NCBI RefSeq assembly: GCF_018336975.1
Contig: NZ_CP025572.1
Span: 1,264,560-1,328,559 of the forward strand
Direction: 5' to 3'
DNA from: Marinomonas sp. CT5
GTDB taxonomy: Bacteria; Pseudomonadota; Gammaproteobacteria; Pseudomonadales; Marinomonadaceae
Length of the DNA: 64,000 nt
The notes beneath the pieces are model-generated. The model was not told where the DNA came from. It did not search any database and saw only the letters and a program-made list of their open reading frames with translations. The translations under genes and the position numbers were made by a program. Positions 55,095-64,000 of the stretch are shown here, one piece after another; positions within the stretch are counted from its first letter, which is position 1, and the number at the start of each line of letters is the position of its first letter.

Positions 55095-57290
55095 TTAAGG
55101 TTCACCCAACCATTTTAATAATACGCCTGCAAGCGGTGGTACTTGCAGCTCTATACTTTGCTCTCGCCCATGGCTTATAACCGCTTGAGTATCATATTCT
55201 TTGATTTGAGCATAATCGCTGCCTGAATAGTTCGCTTCATCTGTGTTCATGATGACTTGATAGCGACCGGTTTTAGGAACACCAATACGATAGTTGCCAT
55301 GAGGTGTTGGGGTGAAATTGATAACCGCCACCGTATGATCCGAACTTTCCTTAGCCTTACGAACAAAGGCAAGAATGCTGTTTGCACTATCATCATAGCT
55401 TATCCATTCAAAACCAAGGTGAGAATGGTCAAAATGAAGGCTCACTTCATTTTGGTAGAGGTTGTTCAAATCTTTTGACAGGTTTTGTTGTGCTTTGTGG
55501 AAATCGATATCTAGCAAATGCCAATCGAGGGAACGTTCATGGCTCCATTCTTGCCCTTGAGCGAATTCATTGCCCATGAAGTTGAGTTTTTTGCCAGGAT
55601 GAAAATACATATAGGCTGAAAATGCACGTAGATTGGCGAATTTTTGCCAAGCATCACCGGGCATTTTGGTGATCATTGAACCTTTACCATGTACTACTTC
55701 ATCATGAGAGATGGGCAAAACAAATTGTTCGTCAAAGGCGTACACCATACTAAAGCTAAGCTCACCTTGATGATGCTGACGATAGATTGGATCTTTTTTT
55801 ATGTAGGCGAGGGAGTCATTCATCCACCCCATATTCCATTTGAAACCAAAGCCCAAACCATTCATGTAGGTTGGTTTTGAAACACCGGGGAAGGCGGTAG
55901 ACTCTTCGGCTACGGTAAAGCAGCGAGGATGATTTAAATAGACGGTTTCATTCAAACGGCGCAAGAAATCAATGGCTTCGTAGTTATGATTGCCACCATC
56001 TTTGTTAGGAATCCATTCACCGTCTTCACGGGAATAATCCAAATACAACATCGAGGCCACGGCATCCACACGCAAACCATCGATGTGGAATTCTTCTAGC
56101 CAATATACGGCATTACTGATCAGGTAATTAACAACATGATCTTTGCCAAAATCATAGATTAGCGAGTTCCATTCTGGGTGCCAGCCTTTTTTAGGGTCTG
56201 GGTATTCGTATTGCTTAGAACCATCAAAGTTCGCCAAACCATGACTGTCAGCAGGGAAGTGGGCGGGAACCCAATCCATAATCACCCCAATATTAGCTTG
56301 ATGAAGTGCATCGACAAGGGCTTTGAAATCTTCAGGTGTGCCAAATCGAGACGTTACTGCATACAAGCCAACTGGCTGATAGCCCCAAGAACCATCAAAT
56401 GGATATTCGGTAATAGGTAATAATTCAACGTGTGTGTAACCCATTTCTTGAACATAAGGCACCAATTGATCTTTCAATTCAAGGTAGGTCAGCGGTTGGT
56501 TGTCGTCTTTGCGTCGCCATGAGCCAATGTGCAACTCATAAATGCTCATGGGCTTTTCGTAGATGTCTTCAATGGGGCGGTTTACCCACGCCTTATCTTG
56601 CCAACTATGTTTATTATCAAAGCAGGTCACACTGGCAAAGGATGGATATTGTTCAATACGTTGGGCATATGGATCGCTACGATGAGGTAGGATTTCTCCC
56701 GAACTTGCCCGAATTTCAAATTTATAACGTGCGCCGTGGTTCACATCAGGAATAAACAGTCGCCAAATACCATCACCGTTGCTCGACATAGGGTGAATAC
56801 GACCATCCCAAGCATTAAAGTCACCAACGACAGATACGGATCTTGCTGCAGGAGCATAAACCGCAAATCGAGTGCCTTGAATAGTCAGTTGATCATTTAC
56901 CTTAGCACCAGCACGAATCGCGCCTTGGCTTTTATATAGGCTAGCTTGGTGATGTTCTGGGTCGACAAACGTGGTAGTCGGAAACTGATAGGGATCGACC
57001 TGAGTATAAGTGCTCTTATCTTTATATGTAATTTCAAGACGATAATGAAAGCGTGTGTCTTTCTTTGGCCATTCTGCGTAAAACAACCCCTTGTCATTGG
57101 TTTCGTTCATTACGGCAAGCTCTTTGTCAGAGTCTATGGCTAAGACTCGAACAGAGATTGCTTCAGGTTGCCATACAAGTAATGACAAACCTTTCTTAGA
57201 AGGGGATGTTTGAAGTCCTAAACAGCCAAATGGGTCTGAACAATGGGCATTCAGCACATCATTAATTAGGGCGTTTTTTATAAGATCCAT
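55095..57290 (-). CDS. glgB: 1,4-alpha-glucan branching enzyme GlgB
   Basis: At 731 aa this has the long form of GlgB: an N1 domain, a CBM48 (TRFAVYAPAARSVSVVGDFNAWDGR) and the GH13 barrel with DWVPAHFP, DGLRVDAVASMLYLDYSR (nucleophile Asp), AEESTAFPGVS (acid Glu) and LPISHDEVVHGK. It transfers glucan chains to make alpha-1,6 branches. GGAG before the ATG supports the start. It lies 24 bases downstream of the GH15 gene and 53 upstream of glgX. Confidence 0.95.
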   Translation of the reverse strand: MDLIKNALINDVLNAHCSDPFGCLGLQTSPSKKGLSLLVWQPEAISVRVLAIDSDKELAVMNETNDKGLFYAEWPKKDTRFHYRLEITYKDKSTYTQVDPYQFPTTTFVDPEHHQASLYKSQGAIRAGAKVNDQLTIQGTRFAVYAPAARSVSVVGDFNAWDGRIHPMSSNGDGIWRLFIPDVNHGARYKFEIRASSGEILPHRSDPYAQRIEQYPSFASVTCFDNKHSWQDKAWVNRPIEDIYEKPMSIYELHIGSWRRKDDNQPLTYLELKDQLVPYVQEMGYTHVELLPITEYPFDGSWGYQPVGLYAVTSRFGTPEDFKALVDALHQANIGVIMDWVPAHFPADSHGLANFDGSKQYEYPDPKKGWHPEWNSLIYDFGKDHVVNYLISNAVYWLEEFHIDGLRVDAVASMLYLDYSREDGEWIPNKDGGNHNYEAIDFLRRLNETVYLNHPRCFTVAEESTAFPGVSKPTYMNGLGFGFKWNMGWMNDSLAYIKKDPIYRQHHQGELSFSMVYAFDEQFVLPISHDEVVHGKGSMITKMPGDAWQKFANLRAFSAYMYFHPGKKLNFMGNEFAQGQEWSHERSLDWHLLDIDFHKAQQNLSKDLNNLYQNEVSLHFDHSHLGFEWISYDDSANSILAFVRKAKESSDHTVAVINFTPTPHGNYRIGVPKTGRYQVIMNTDEANYSGSDYAQIKEYDTQAVISHGREQSIELQVPPLAGVLLKWLGEP

Positions 57291-57314
57291 TCACTTCTCC
57301 AGCAAAGGTAAGTG

Positions 57315-60300
57315 TTAACTTGTTGAATGTTGGTGCTGATGGCTATGAAATTTACTCACGGCCCAACGCAAATATTGATTGACTTTGTTCGGTGTAATTT
57401 GGGCAAACTCGTCTAATGCCGCTTCCGCCCAGCTGCCCTCTGGGTGTTCTGCAAGATGTTGTTTTGCATGATCTAAGGCAGCTTGGGAAACTAACACGGG
57501 TAAGTTGATTTCCTGTTCAAATTTACAGTTTTTGTGCTGCTGACAGAATTGTATAAAAGCATACAAACCTTCAAAAATAAGACTTTTATACCAGCTTGGA
57601 TGAATATCTGATGTTAAGGTTTCAATCAGCAAAGCAAAGGTGTCTTCACCTGGTGTCATGGAGCTAAGCGCACGCCTACAATCAAGCGCAGTATTACTTT
57701 GTAAATCACCAAATACTATAGTGTTAGCATGACTTAAACTTCCCCACAGCTGCAGTAACATAGATTCAGGAAGCTTAGTGATCATACCCTGCTCAGAACG
57801 CCAGTCAAACCAGTCGACATCTTTCATCTTACTTTGTTGCGCATCGCTACTGTGGTGATAGCGCATATTATTCGCAACATGTGCGTATTCTTCATGCTTT
57901 TGTTGTAACACCTGAGTGAGTGCTTCGTATAGTTCACTAGGGGAAACCTTAGAAAGGGTATCAAAAACAGGCGCATCGTCTTCAAGGGCGAATTGGCGAG
58001 CACATAGCATCGCCAAATTATGAATACGAATGGTACGAACCCCAGAGAAAAACTCAGGGTGTACTTTTATGAGAGTCCCAGCAATAGCAATTAATTCATG
58101 ACAAATGACTAAGCCAATGGGGGATGAGGACGCCTCTCGCAACATGTCTAATATCACATCTTGATGTAGCGGCGAACGAATGTCGACTTCCGTTTCGGGC
58201 GTTTCTCCAATCACTAATAAACGCTGGCGGACGGTAATGTCAGCAATATAAGTCGCAAGATCTGTTGAGGGCTTTAAAATCAATGAATACAACAGTCGAG
58301 CAGGGCGCCAGTTTTCAGACAGTAAGGCTTGAAGGTATACACTATTTAAGACTTTATAAGCGGTAATAGCAGGAGAAGAATTAGGAATAGTATTCATTAA
58401 GGCTCGACGTGCACCAAGCTCCATTAAATAAGCCACGGCTTGATTGAGACTGGGGTTCTCTGCGAGACGAATTAACAGAGTATCCGTGTCTAAGGATTTA
58501 ATGTCGGCTTCGTTGTAAGCGTTTGGCTTGTCTGTTAAAGGCCAGTTTTTCTCATGCGCAGGGAGTTTAATTTCCAGCTGTTTGTAATCAAGAGAGTTAA
58601 TGATAATGGCGCGTCGGTTGCCTGACTTGAACGCATTTTTTGCTGACTGAGGAATAACACGGAACTCTTCATGTTCACGTTTTTGCAGTAAGCGTATGAA
58701 CTCAAATAGCTCATCGCTGCCTTTCATATCGCTCATAGCTTCATCAATAAAAATGCTGAACACCGCATTGGCTTGGTAATACCAGTAATCTGCGATAGTT
58801 TTAAGCTCGTTACGAATGTGCGCTTGGAATAGAACAGGATCAATTTTTCGGTAATCCTTGTCTTCATTTTGAATCCAAGATAAACACAAATAACTTTCGT
58901 CATTAATACTAAATGCTTGCGAGGTAGCTAAACTATTTAATGCTCGATTTGGTCGACCCGTTAGCCCCAGTGCTTCAGATTCTCCCAAATGTCGATAGAT
59001 ATCGACTAATTGATCTGCGCTGATGGCTTTTATTGGTGCAATGTCTTCAAGAGTTTGGCAGAGGCAGCCTGCATTTGATAACTTTTGTTTGACCTTGTCA
59101 TTCTGTGCCAAGATGACCATGGATGTGGTGGCTTTGTTGGGTTTGTGTTGGATGCGATGCAAACCTAATGGATCCAGATCATCAGTTGTAATCAGTTCCT
59201 CATCAATCATTTTCCCAACCAAAAACAAACTTTGCGCCCATACCAATGGCAGGTTGTCATTAGGAACTCGCTTTTGGGAACCAGGGTTTTCTTTTTCGGC
59301 CAAAATATTTTCTTGTGGTACGTAATAAAGTTCTGGTAGTAACATTTGACCATCTTTTTCGACCATCAATGATTCTAATTTATGGCGATAAAAGTTAGCG
59401 CTTTCCCAGTCTCTGGCAAATAAGCGATCTATATAAAGGTAAGTGAAAAACAAAGGCCATTCTGACTCGATGTGTTCAAAGTTAATTAACTCGTCGTATT
59501 CGTAATAAATCCGACTTTGATCCTCAAGTTCAGATTGGTGTCCATCCAATAAAAAACGCTTACAGCCGTATTCGCCACCAAGTTTATTGATGATTTCTTT
59601 ACGCGTGCGACGAGTTAGTTTTTCGTCATTCACAGCAAAAGCTGGAAAACCAATGATACTAAGGATGGCACTGTCGACTTCTTTTGAACGTGATTCTTTT
59701 GGCAATAAGGATTGCAGGACCGAGCCTGCACGAGCTACAGCATCAGCAAAAGAATGAACAACAGCCCATTCGGGACCGTCCTCACCAAATAAATTCAATC
59801 CATCCATGGCTTCCATGGCGGCTTTTGCCATACCGACAGAACTGGCATTTATTTCCGCTTTACCGTTATTTACCTTGTTTCCTCGCTCCCAAATTCCGTA
59901 GTCAGGTGTGCGATAGGTGCGAGAAATATAATAAATCAGGTTTTGTATGAAGTTGAATTCATCACGAGAAAAGATCAGTTTACTGCCCGCTTTGGTCATT
60001 TGCGCCAACATCAATAAATAAAAACTGGTGGCATCGATTTGTAGATGTCCCCACGCATCGTCAGCAACGGCTTCTAAACCTGTTTTTGTGTCATATTTCG
60101 CGTGAAGGGCGTCTTTGGGATCTAGACTGTGTTTAAAAGCTTCAACCTTGTGAGATTGACGCATCATGGCGAACAACAAGCCGCGCATCATTTTGATACA
60201 GGAGAACTCCAGTTCATTGGCACGTTTTTGTGGGTTAGAAGCACGCTTATAGGCGAGATGCAAAGCCCAAACTGCTTGAATACTGTACACATTGTCTCGA

Positions 60301-60443
60301 ACCCACGCGTCAGTGTAGTTGCCGTGGTTGTTAATGCTGGTGCTAGCAGGGAATAGCCCGGTTACTGGATGTTGGCGGGATAAAATAACCGCTTGGATAT
60401 GTTGATAAAGAGAATCTAGCTTATCTTGCGTATCAGACGCCAT
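57315..60443 (-). CDS. GH15-type phosphorylase kinase alpha/beta homologue
   Basis: This 1042-aa protein resembles the alpha/beta subunits of phosphorylase kinase and their bacterial homologues. The N-terminal 600 aa is an (alpha/alpha)6 barrel of GH15 glucoamylase type (LFPASTSINNHGNYTDAWVRDNVYS, DDAWGHLQIDATSFYLL, GIWERGNKVNNGKAEINASSVGMAK). The C-terminal 400 aa is helical and not seen in simple glucoamylases. Secretion signals are absent, so it is cytoplasmic. Its place at the head of the glgB-glgX operon suggests a role in glycogen metabolism, catalytic or regulatory. AAGGA supports the start. Confidence 0.85.
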   Translation of the reverse strand: MASDTQDKLDSLYQHIQAVILSRQHPVTGLFPASTSINNHGNYTDAWVRDNVYSIQAVWALHLAYKRASNPQKRANELEFSCIKMMRGLLFAMMRQSHKVEAFKHSLDPKDALHAKYDTKTGLEAVADDAWGHLQIDATSFYLLMLAQMTKAGSKLIFSRDEFNFIQNLIYYISRTYRTPDYGIWERGNKVNNGKAEINASSVGMAKAAMEAMDGLNLFGEDGPEWAVVHSFADAVARAGSVLQSLLPKESRSKEVDSAILSIIGFPAFAVNDEKLTRRTRKEIINKLGGEYGCKRFLLDGHQSELEDQSRIYYEYDELINFEHIESEWPLFFTYLYIDRLFARDWESANFYRHKLESLMVEKDGQMLLPELYYVPQENILAEKENPGSQKRVPNDNLPLVWAQSLFLVGKMIDEELITTDDLDPLGLHRIQHKPNKATTSMVILAQNDKVKQKLSNAGCLCQTLEDIAPIKAISADQLVDIYRHLGESEALGLTGRPNRALNSLATSQAFSINDESYLCLSWIQNEDKDYRKIDPVLFQAHIRNELKTIADYWYYQANAVFSIFIDEAMSDMKGSDELFEFIRLLQKREHEEFRVIPQSAKNAFKSGNRRAIIINSLDYKQLEIKLPAHEKNWPLTDKPNAYNEADIKSLDTDTLLIRLAENPSLNQAVAYLMELGARRALMNTIPNSSPAITAYKVLNSVYLQALLSENWRPARLLYSLILKPSTDLATYIADITVRQRLLVIGETPETEVDIRSPLHQDVILDMLREASSSPIGLVICHELIAIAGTLIKVHPEFFSGVRTIRIHNLAMLCARQFALEDDAPVFDTLSKVSPSELYEALTQVLQQKHEEYAHVANNMRYHHSSDAQQSKMKDVDWFDWRSEQGMITKLPESMLLQLWGSLSHANTIVFGDLQSNTALDCRRALSSMTPGEDTFALLIETLTSDIHPSWYKSLIFEGLYAFIQFCQQHKNCKFEQEINLPVLVSQAALDHAKQHLAEHPEGSWAEAALDEFAQITPNKVNQYLRWAVSKFHSHQHQHSTS

Positions 60444-60776
60444 GTTCGATCCTTTATAAAACGCTGCTGTTTAAAGACCTATATCTTAATTCAAACCTAA
60501 TACTTATTAAGTTTGAAACCACTATACCCAAACATAATGTGACTCACCAAGAAGATAAAGTGGTAAAGAAACTTCTTTTTCACTTAATTTTTTTAAATGT
60601 GAGTATTTCTATCAAATCAGCATTTTATGCACAAAATATGAGCAAAAAATATCGCTTAAGTGAAGTATAAGCTGCTTTTTTGAGCATTTGATGACGAACT
60701 GAAAAGTGATCAAAAAGAACTAAAGAAACTCTGTTTTCTACAGAATTTCTTTATGAGAGTTTGTTGTAGAGAAAGG
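60444..60776. other. Intergenic region upstream of the glycogen operon
   Basis: 333 bases. It holds the promoter of the GH15-glgB-glgX operon near 60444-60600 and the terminator of the chemoreceptor gene at 60711-60752. I see no gene. Confidence 0.6.
60711..60752 (-). terminator. Terminator after the Cache chemoreceptor gene
   Basis: On the minus strand AAAGAAA-TT-CTGT pairs with ACAG-AG-TTTCTTT (60722-60752) and is followed by AGTTCTTTTT. It is 25 bases past the stop codon. Confidence 0.65.
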
Positions 60777-62393
60777 CTAGGTGCTGAATTGATGAACTAG
60801 CTGACGTAATTGGCTCGCACACTCTTCTAAGTTGTTTACTGACGTTTGAATATCTGTAGAGTTATGGTTGGTTTCTTCACAGATGCTAGCGATATTTTCT
60901 AATGTCTCATTAACGGTTTGTGAAGATTCAAATTGGCGATCGGCTGCACCACTAATATTGCTATTGAGTTTAGATATAGACACAACACCATCGGCAATTT
61001 GCGTGAATGTTTGTCCTGCTTGAGAGGTTTGTTCCGCTCCTTGATTTGCCGTATTTCGCGCAGACTCCATTACTTCGACTGTATCGAGAGTTTGTTGGGT
61101 GAGTTGATCGATCAGGCCACCAATTTCTGTCGCCGCTAGTTGTGAACGTTGTGCCAACTGGCGTACTTCATCCGCGACGACGGCAAAGCCTCTACCTTGC
61201 TCTCCAGCTCGGGCGGCTTCAATGGCGGCATTTAGTGCAAGCAGATTCGTTTGATCTGCTACCTCAGTGATAATACCCAGTCTATCGCTAATATGCGTAA
61301 CATCTTCACGTAATTGCTGAATTTGTTTAGCGGCTTCGCCAACTTCCACTGACAGTCGCTGAATATCTTGGTTAGCTTTATCCATTACTCCAAGGCCTTG
61401 TTTGGAGTGTTGGCCTAATTCTTGTGTGGTGTTATTAGCTTGTTCGGCAATGGCAAGCGTATCTTCAACCGAGGCCATTACACCTTGCATGAGCTCCGTT
61501 GCTTTACTTGTGTTGGATAGCTGTCTGGCAACGCCTTGGGCTGTTTTTGTGGTTGAGTTGTTCGTTTGCTCTACGATGCTGTCTAAGGTTTCACTAGAAT
61601 GGCTAACATTGCGTACGATAGATTGGAAGTCATTCATCATGCTATTAAAAGCACGGGCCATGTCTCCCATTTCGTCTAGTCCATTGAATTCCACACGTTG
61701 AGTTAAGTCGCCAGAGTGTTGAACTGAAGTCATGGTTTTACACAATGATGTAACCCGACTGGTTACCAAGTGGATAATATAAAGTGCTGAGCCTCCAACT
61801 AAGACAGTTAGTAGCCCAACGACAATAGCATAATCCACAAGAGCGTTTAGAAAGAAGCTGATTACCTCATCCATAGAGGCGGTGGCGATAATGGTGATAT
61901 TCCAAGGGTTGAATGTTGATGCGCTGGCGATCATTCGATGGCTGCTGCCATCATCGCTTTGATAATTAAACTCAATTGTCTGATAGGTTTTTTTCGTATT
62001 TTCAGTTTGACTATCACTGAGTGCGGCCACTAATGGTGAAGGAGGCGTATTCTTCTTATAATTTGTTGGTGAATTGAGTAAAGTGTGACTGTTTTTGTTT
62101 ACAATCCAGAGGCTCTGCTGATCGCCATATTTGAATTCTGATAATAGTGCAATACCTTGTTGTTTGGCCTGTTCCGGGCTCAGTTTACCGGACTCTTGTT
62201 GTTTATAAATAGGGGCAAGGGTGGTGTTGACTATGTCTAAAATATCTTGTGTTCTATCTTTTCGTGCATCCACATGGCTGTTAAATAATGAGGTTAAGGA
62301 GACGAGAATAAGAGCCGCGGTACCCATCGACATCAGACCAATAATAGCCCATAACTTGTAACGAATTTTAATGTCATTAATGCGGTTGAGCAT
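60777..62393 (-). CDS. Methyl-accepting chemotaxis protein with sCache_2 sensor
   Basis: The 538-aa protein has the classical chemoreceptor layout: a first helix (about 13-35), a periplasmic sCache_2-type sensor ([25 protein letters not shown]), a second helix (about 190-213), a HAMP domain and the MCP signalling domain with the conserved tip [21 protein letters not shown]. sCache_2 domains often sense carboxylates. ATG 62393 with GGAG upstream is preferred over an in-frame start 24 codons earlier. It is a single-gene unit. Confidence 0.9.
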   Translation of the reverse strand: MLNRINDIKIRYKLWAIIGLMSMGTAALILVSLTSLFNSHVDARKDRTQDILDIVNTTLAPIYKQQESGKLSPEQAKQQGIALLSEFKYGDQQSLWIVNKNSHTLLNSPTNYKKNTPPSPLVAALSDSQTENTKKTYQTIEFNYQSDDGSSHRMIASASTFNPWNITIIATASMDEVISFFLNALVDYAIVVGLLTVLVGGSALYIIHLVTSRVTSLCKTMTSVQHSGDLTQRVEFNGLDEMGDMARAFNSMMNDFQSIVRNVSHSSETLDSIVEQTNNSTTKTAQGVARQLSNTSKATELMQGVMASVEDTLAIAEQANNTTQELGQHSKQGLGVMDKANQDIQRLSVEVGEAAKQIQQLREDVTHISDRLGIITEVADQTNLLALNAAIEAARAGEQGRGFAVVADEVRQLAQRSQLAATEIGGLIDQLTQQTLDTVEVMESARNTANQGAEQTSQAGQTFTQIADGVVSISKLNSNISGAADRQFESSQTVNETLENIASICEETNHNSTDIQTSVNNLEECASQLRQLVHQFST

Positions 62394-62644
62394 GTCATCT
62401 CCATTAGTTCTATGTGAAGTTACTTGTCGTAAAGTAGAGTCGAAGTTAATTTTTTTGCTTACCAATATGTTTTTTAATAAACATTTTTTATAGCAAGTAA
62501 TGCTGGGCCGTTTTTTACTCTAGAAAACAGGTCAAGTTTTCTAGAGTAAATGTTTTTTTACACAATGCCTAGTACATAGCTATGAGTTGCGTCATTGTTT
62601 TTTAGTGCTTTTATACTTTTATAACTAAGCGGATGTAAATTGTT

Positions 62645-63079
62645 TTGTTAGATTACCTTTCTATCTTTGTCGTGTCTTTTCTATCTGCCACTATTTTGCC
62701 GTTGGGGTCTGAAGGTCTGTTGCTGTATTTTGCAAATGATCCGGCCTTATCTGTGTTAAGTCTTTGGGGGTGGGCGAGTTTGGGAAATACTTTTGGGGGC
62801 TTAACAAACTGGTTTTTAGGCTTGTATTTGCTTAAATACGAAGGTGAAAAATGGTTTCCGATAAAACCGAAGACGCGCCATAAAGCAGAGCGTTTTTTTA
62901 ACCGATATGGTATTTGGAGCTTATTATTTACTTGGCTTCCTGTTGTTGGTGATGGGATTGCTTTAGTATCAGGTGTATTAAGAACCCCTATTTGGTATTT
63001 TTTACCTTTAGTTCTGTTGGGTAAAGCTGCACGTTATGCCTTAATTTTATGGGGACAGCACTTGCTATTTGTTATATAA
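62645..63079 (+). CDS. YqaA-family membrane protein (DedA-like)
   Basis: A 144-aa inner-membrane protein related to YqaA of the DedA/SNARE-associated family: FLSATILPLGSEGLLLYF, WGWASLGNTFGGLTNWFLG, then RYGIWSLLFTWLPVVGDGIALVSGVLR. DedA proteins are thought to flip or support membrane lipids. No ATG fits the start; a TTG at 62645 gives the canonical N-terminus (MLDYLSIFVVSFLSAT), with GCGGAT ten bases upstream. The SPOR lipoprotein gene follows after 56 bases. Confidence 0.85.
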   Translation: MLDYLSIFVVSFLSATILPLGSEGLLLYFANDPALSVLSLWGWASLGNTFGGLTNWFLGLYLLKYEGEKWFPIKPKTRHKAERFFNRYGIWSLLFTWLPVVGDGIALVSGVLRTPIWYFLPLVLLGKAARYALILWGQHLLFVI

Positions 63080-63135
63080 AATATGCTTAAAGGGTGCGAC
63101 AAACGTTTTTAATTATGTATATGGAGAATTAGATA

Positions 63136-63759
63136 ATGGGAATGTCCAAAGGGTTAATCGTTGCCATCACTGGGTTGTCATTAAGTGCTTGTTCACTTTT
63201 TGGTGAAAAAAGCACGACTCTGAGCTATGAAGAACTACAAAAAAAAGTCATCTCGCACGATGAACAATGGCAGACGGTGAAGCCAAAATTAGATCGAATT
63301 GATGAGCTTGAAGCGGAAGTGGCTGCTTTAAAAGAAGAGAAAGCCGCTAAAGAAGAAACTGAAACTATGGTGAGTGATGAGAGTATGGCAGCTGTTAATG
63401 TTGCTCCTGCTGTTATGGCTGCTCCAGTCGAAGAGCAAGCGGTTAACACAACGTCTCCTGTTGTCAAAGCCCCAGTTATGGCTGATGAAAAAGTATATGG
63501 TGTTCAGGTTGCTTCCTATGCGAATCGTGATGAAGCCGTGCGTGGATGGCGCGTACTGCAAAAGTCGTTCCCTACTTCATTCGACGGCTTGTCTCCTCTG
63601 ATTAATCAGAAAGACGTTAATGGTCGTACTATGTATCAACTGAAAGTGGGTCCATTTGTAAATAAAGCATTTAGCCAAGACTTCTGTAAGATGTTGAAAG
63701 ATAAAGGTAAAGATTGCCTAGTTACTCTATATAATGGCGAAACTTTCGCGAGTAACTAA
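63136..63759 (+). CDS. SPOR-domain lipoprotein
   Basis: The 207-aa protein has a lipoprotein signal (LSLSAC, Cys19), a short coiled coil (RIDELEAEVAALKEEKAAKEE, about 55-75), an Ala/Val-rich linker, and a C-terminal SPOR domain (VYGVQVASYANRDEAVRGW, YQLKVGPFVNK). SPOR domains bind glycan strands without stem peptides, mostly at division sites. It is therefore probably a lipid-anchored outer-membrane protein facing the cell wall. GGAG nine bases before the ATG supports the start. A very strong terminator follows. Confidence 0.85.
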   Translation: MGMSKGLIVAITGLSLSACSLFGEKSTTLSYEELQKKVISHDEQWQTVKPKLDRIDELEAEVAALKEEKAAKEETETMVSDESMAAVNVAPAVMAAPVEEQAVNTTSPVVKAPVMADEKVYGVQVASYANRDEAVRGWRVLQKSFPTSFDGLSPLINQKDVNGRTMYQLKVGPFVNKAFSQDFCKMLKDKGKDCLVTLYNGETFASN

Positions 63760-63780
63760 ACTTCTATCTATTTTGATGTT

Positions 63781-63831
63781 AAAAAGGCGCGTCTTGGATT
63801 CTATTCAATAGAATCCAAGACGCGCCTTTTT
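63781..63831. terminator. 51-base palindromic bidirectional terminator
   Basis: A 25-base arm starting AAAAAGGCGCGTCTTGG is repeated inverted after one central base, giving about 23 paired bases and a small loop. A-run and T-run at the ends make it a terminator for both the SPOR gene and the convergent gene that enters from the right edge. Confidence 0.93.
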
Positions 63832-63849
63832 AGTTTGAAAGAAAAGTGA

Positions 63850-64000
63850 TTACATCAAGGGGAATGGGGTGTCATTAATCCTTGCTTGACCGCTTTTTAT
63901 TAACAGTTCACTGGAGTAAAAATACCGATCTGATTGGATAACAGTTTTTTCAGGGCCTTTTAAAATTCCACCATCGACTAAGCTCTGTAACAACCTTTGT
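63850..64000 (-). CDS. 3' end of an unidentified gene cut by the window edge
   Basis: A minus-strand frame enters from the right edge and stays open for 49 codons before TAA at 63850-63852. The C-terminal residues include DGGILKGPEKTVIQSD and end NDTPFPLM. It stops 18 bases before the bidirectional terminator, as a real gene would. I cannot assign a family from this fragment. Confidence 0.6.
   Translation of the reverse strand, partial: QRLLQSLVDGGILKGPEKTVIQSDRYFYSSELLIKSGQARINDTPFPLM

Noticed and set aside
55257..57143. Plus-strand frames opposite glgB
   Set aside because: They are antisense shadows of a highly conserved gene, without ribosome sites or recognisable proteins.

Overview
The window looks like a chromosomal segment of a marine gammaproteobacterium of the Oceanospirillales type. 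Marinomonas is my best guess, judged from the style of the proteins and the gene mix only. I see no rRNA, tRNA, phage, insertion sequence or CRISPR array. The first base of the window lies in non-coding sequence, and the right edge cuts a minus-strand gene.

Layout. (1) 0.1-4 kb: housekeeping singletons: an unknown secreted protein, a uracil-DNA glycosylase-like protein, ElaA acetyltransferase, a WbuC-type cupin, a small protein and BluB. (2) 4.2-24.4 kb: the accessory core, a catabolic island. It holds a sulfatase and its radical-SAM maturase, a C-C hydrolase, a cyclase-family hydrolase, an FAH-family enzyme, a LysR regulator, an outer-membrane/periplasm/inner-membrane set (DUF1302, DUF1329, YCF48 propeller, MMPL/RND), an extradiol dioxygenase, an MFS transporter, a Rieske ferredoxin, an FAD monooxygenase, a cupin and an SDR. 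(3) 24.4-32.1 kb: a Na+/solute symporter with its DUF4212 subunit, a FosA-like fusion, a MOSC protein, a class V aminotransferase with an Lrp regulator, and a Zur-box-preceded ZigA/CobW GTPase. (4) 32.2-44.4 kb: an RND efflux tripartite operon, a MocR/PdxR regulator divergent from DUF1127-LysE, a GIY-YIG protein, a VOC protein, and srkA-recQ. (5) 44.5-51.1 kb: three tandem receiver+TPR paralogues and a chemoreceptor-like protein. (6) 51.2-60.4 kb: an ABC exporter and a glycogen operon (PhK-like GH15 protein, glgB, glgX). (7) 60.8-64 kb: a Cache chemoreceptor, YqaA, a SPOR lipoprotein and a truncated gene.

How the island may work (inference). DUF1302, DUF1329, YCF48 and the MMPL pump would move a hydrophobic compound through the envelope, and the sulfatase could remove a sulfate ester. 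The FAD monooxygenase and extradiol dioxygenase would hydroxylate and open an aromatic ring. The C-C hydrolase, cyclase-family enzyme, FAH protein and SDR would process the products. A near-perfect 66-bp promoter/operator module carrying the palindrome TTCGAT-N3-ATCGAA sits both between the LysR gene and DUF1302 and upstream of the hydrolase operon. A degenerate third copy precedes the sulfatase. This ties the three transcription units into one probable LysR regulon. The substrate cannot be read from the sequence.

Other points worth attention are a six-copy 9-bp tandem repeat inside the LysE coding sequence, a FosA-like enzyme fused to an extra N-terminal domain with a changed active-site lysine, a clear Zur-like box, repeated CTGTAT motifs next to the MocR regulator, and the receiver-TPR triplication.
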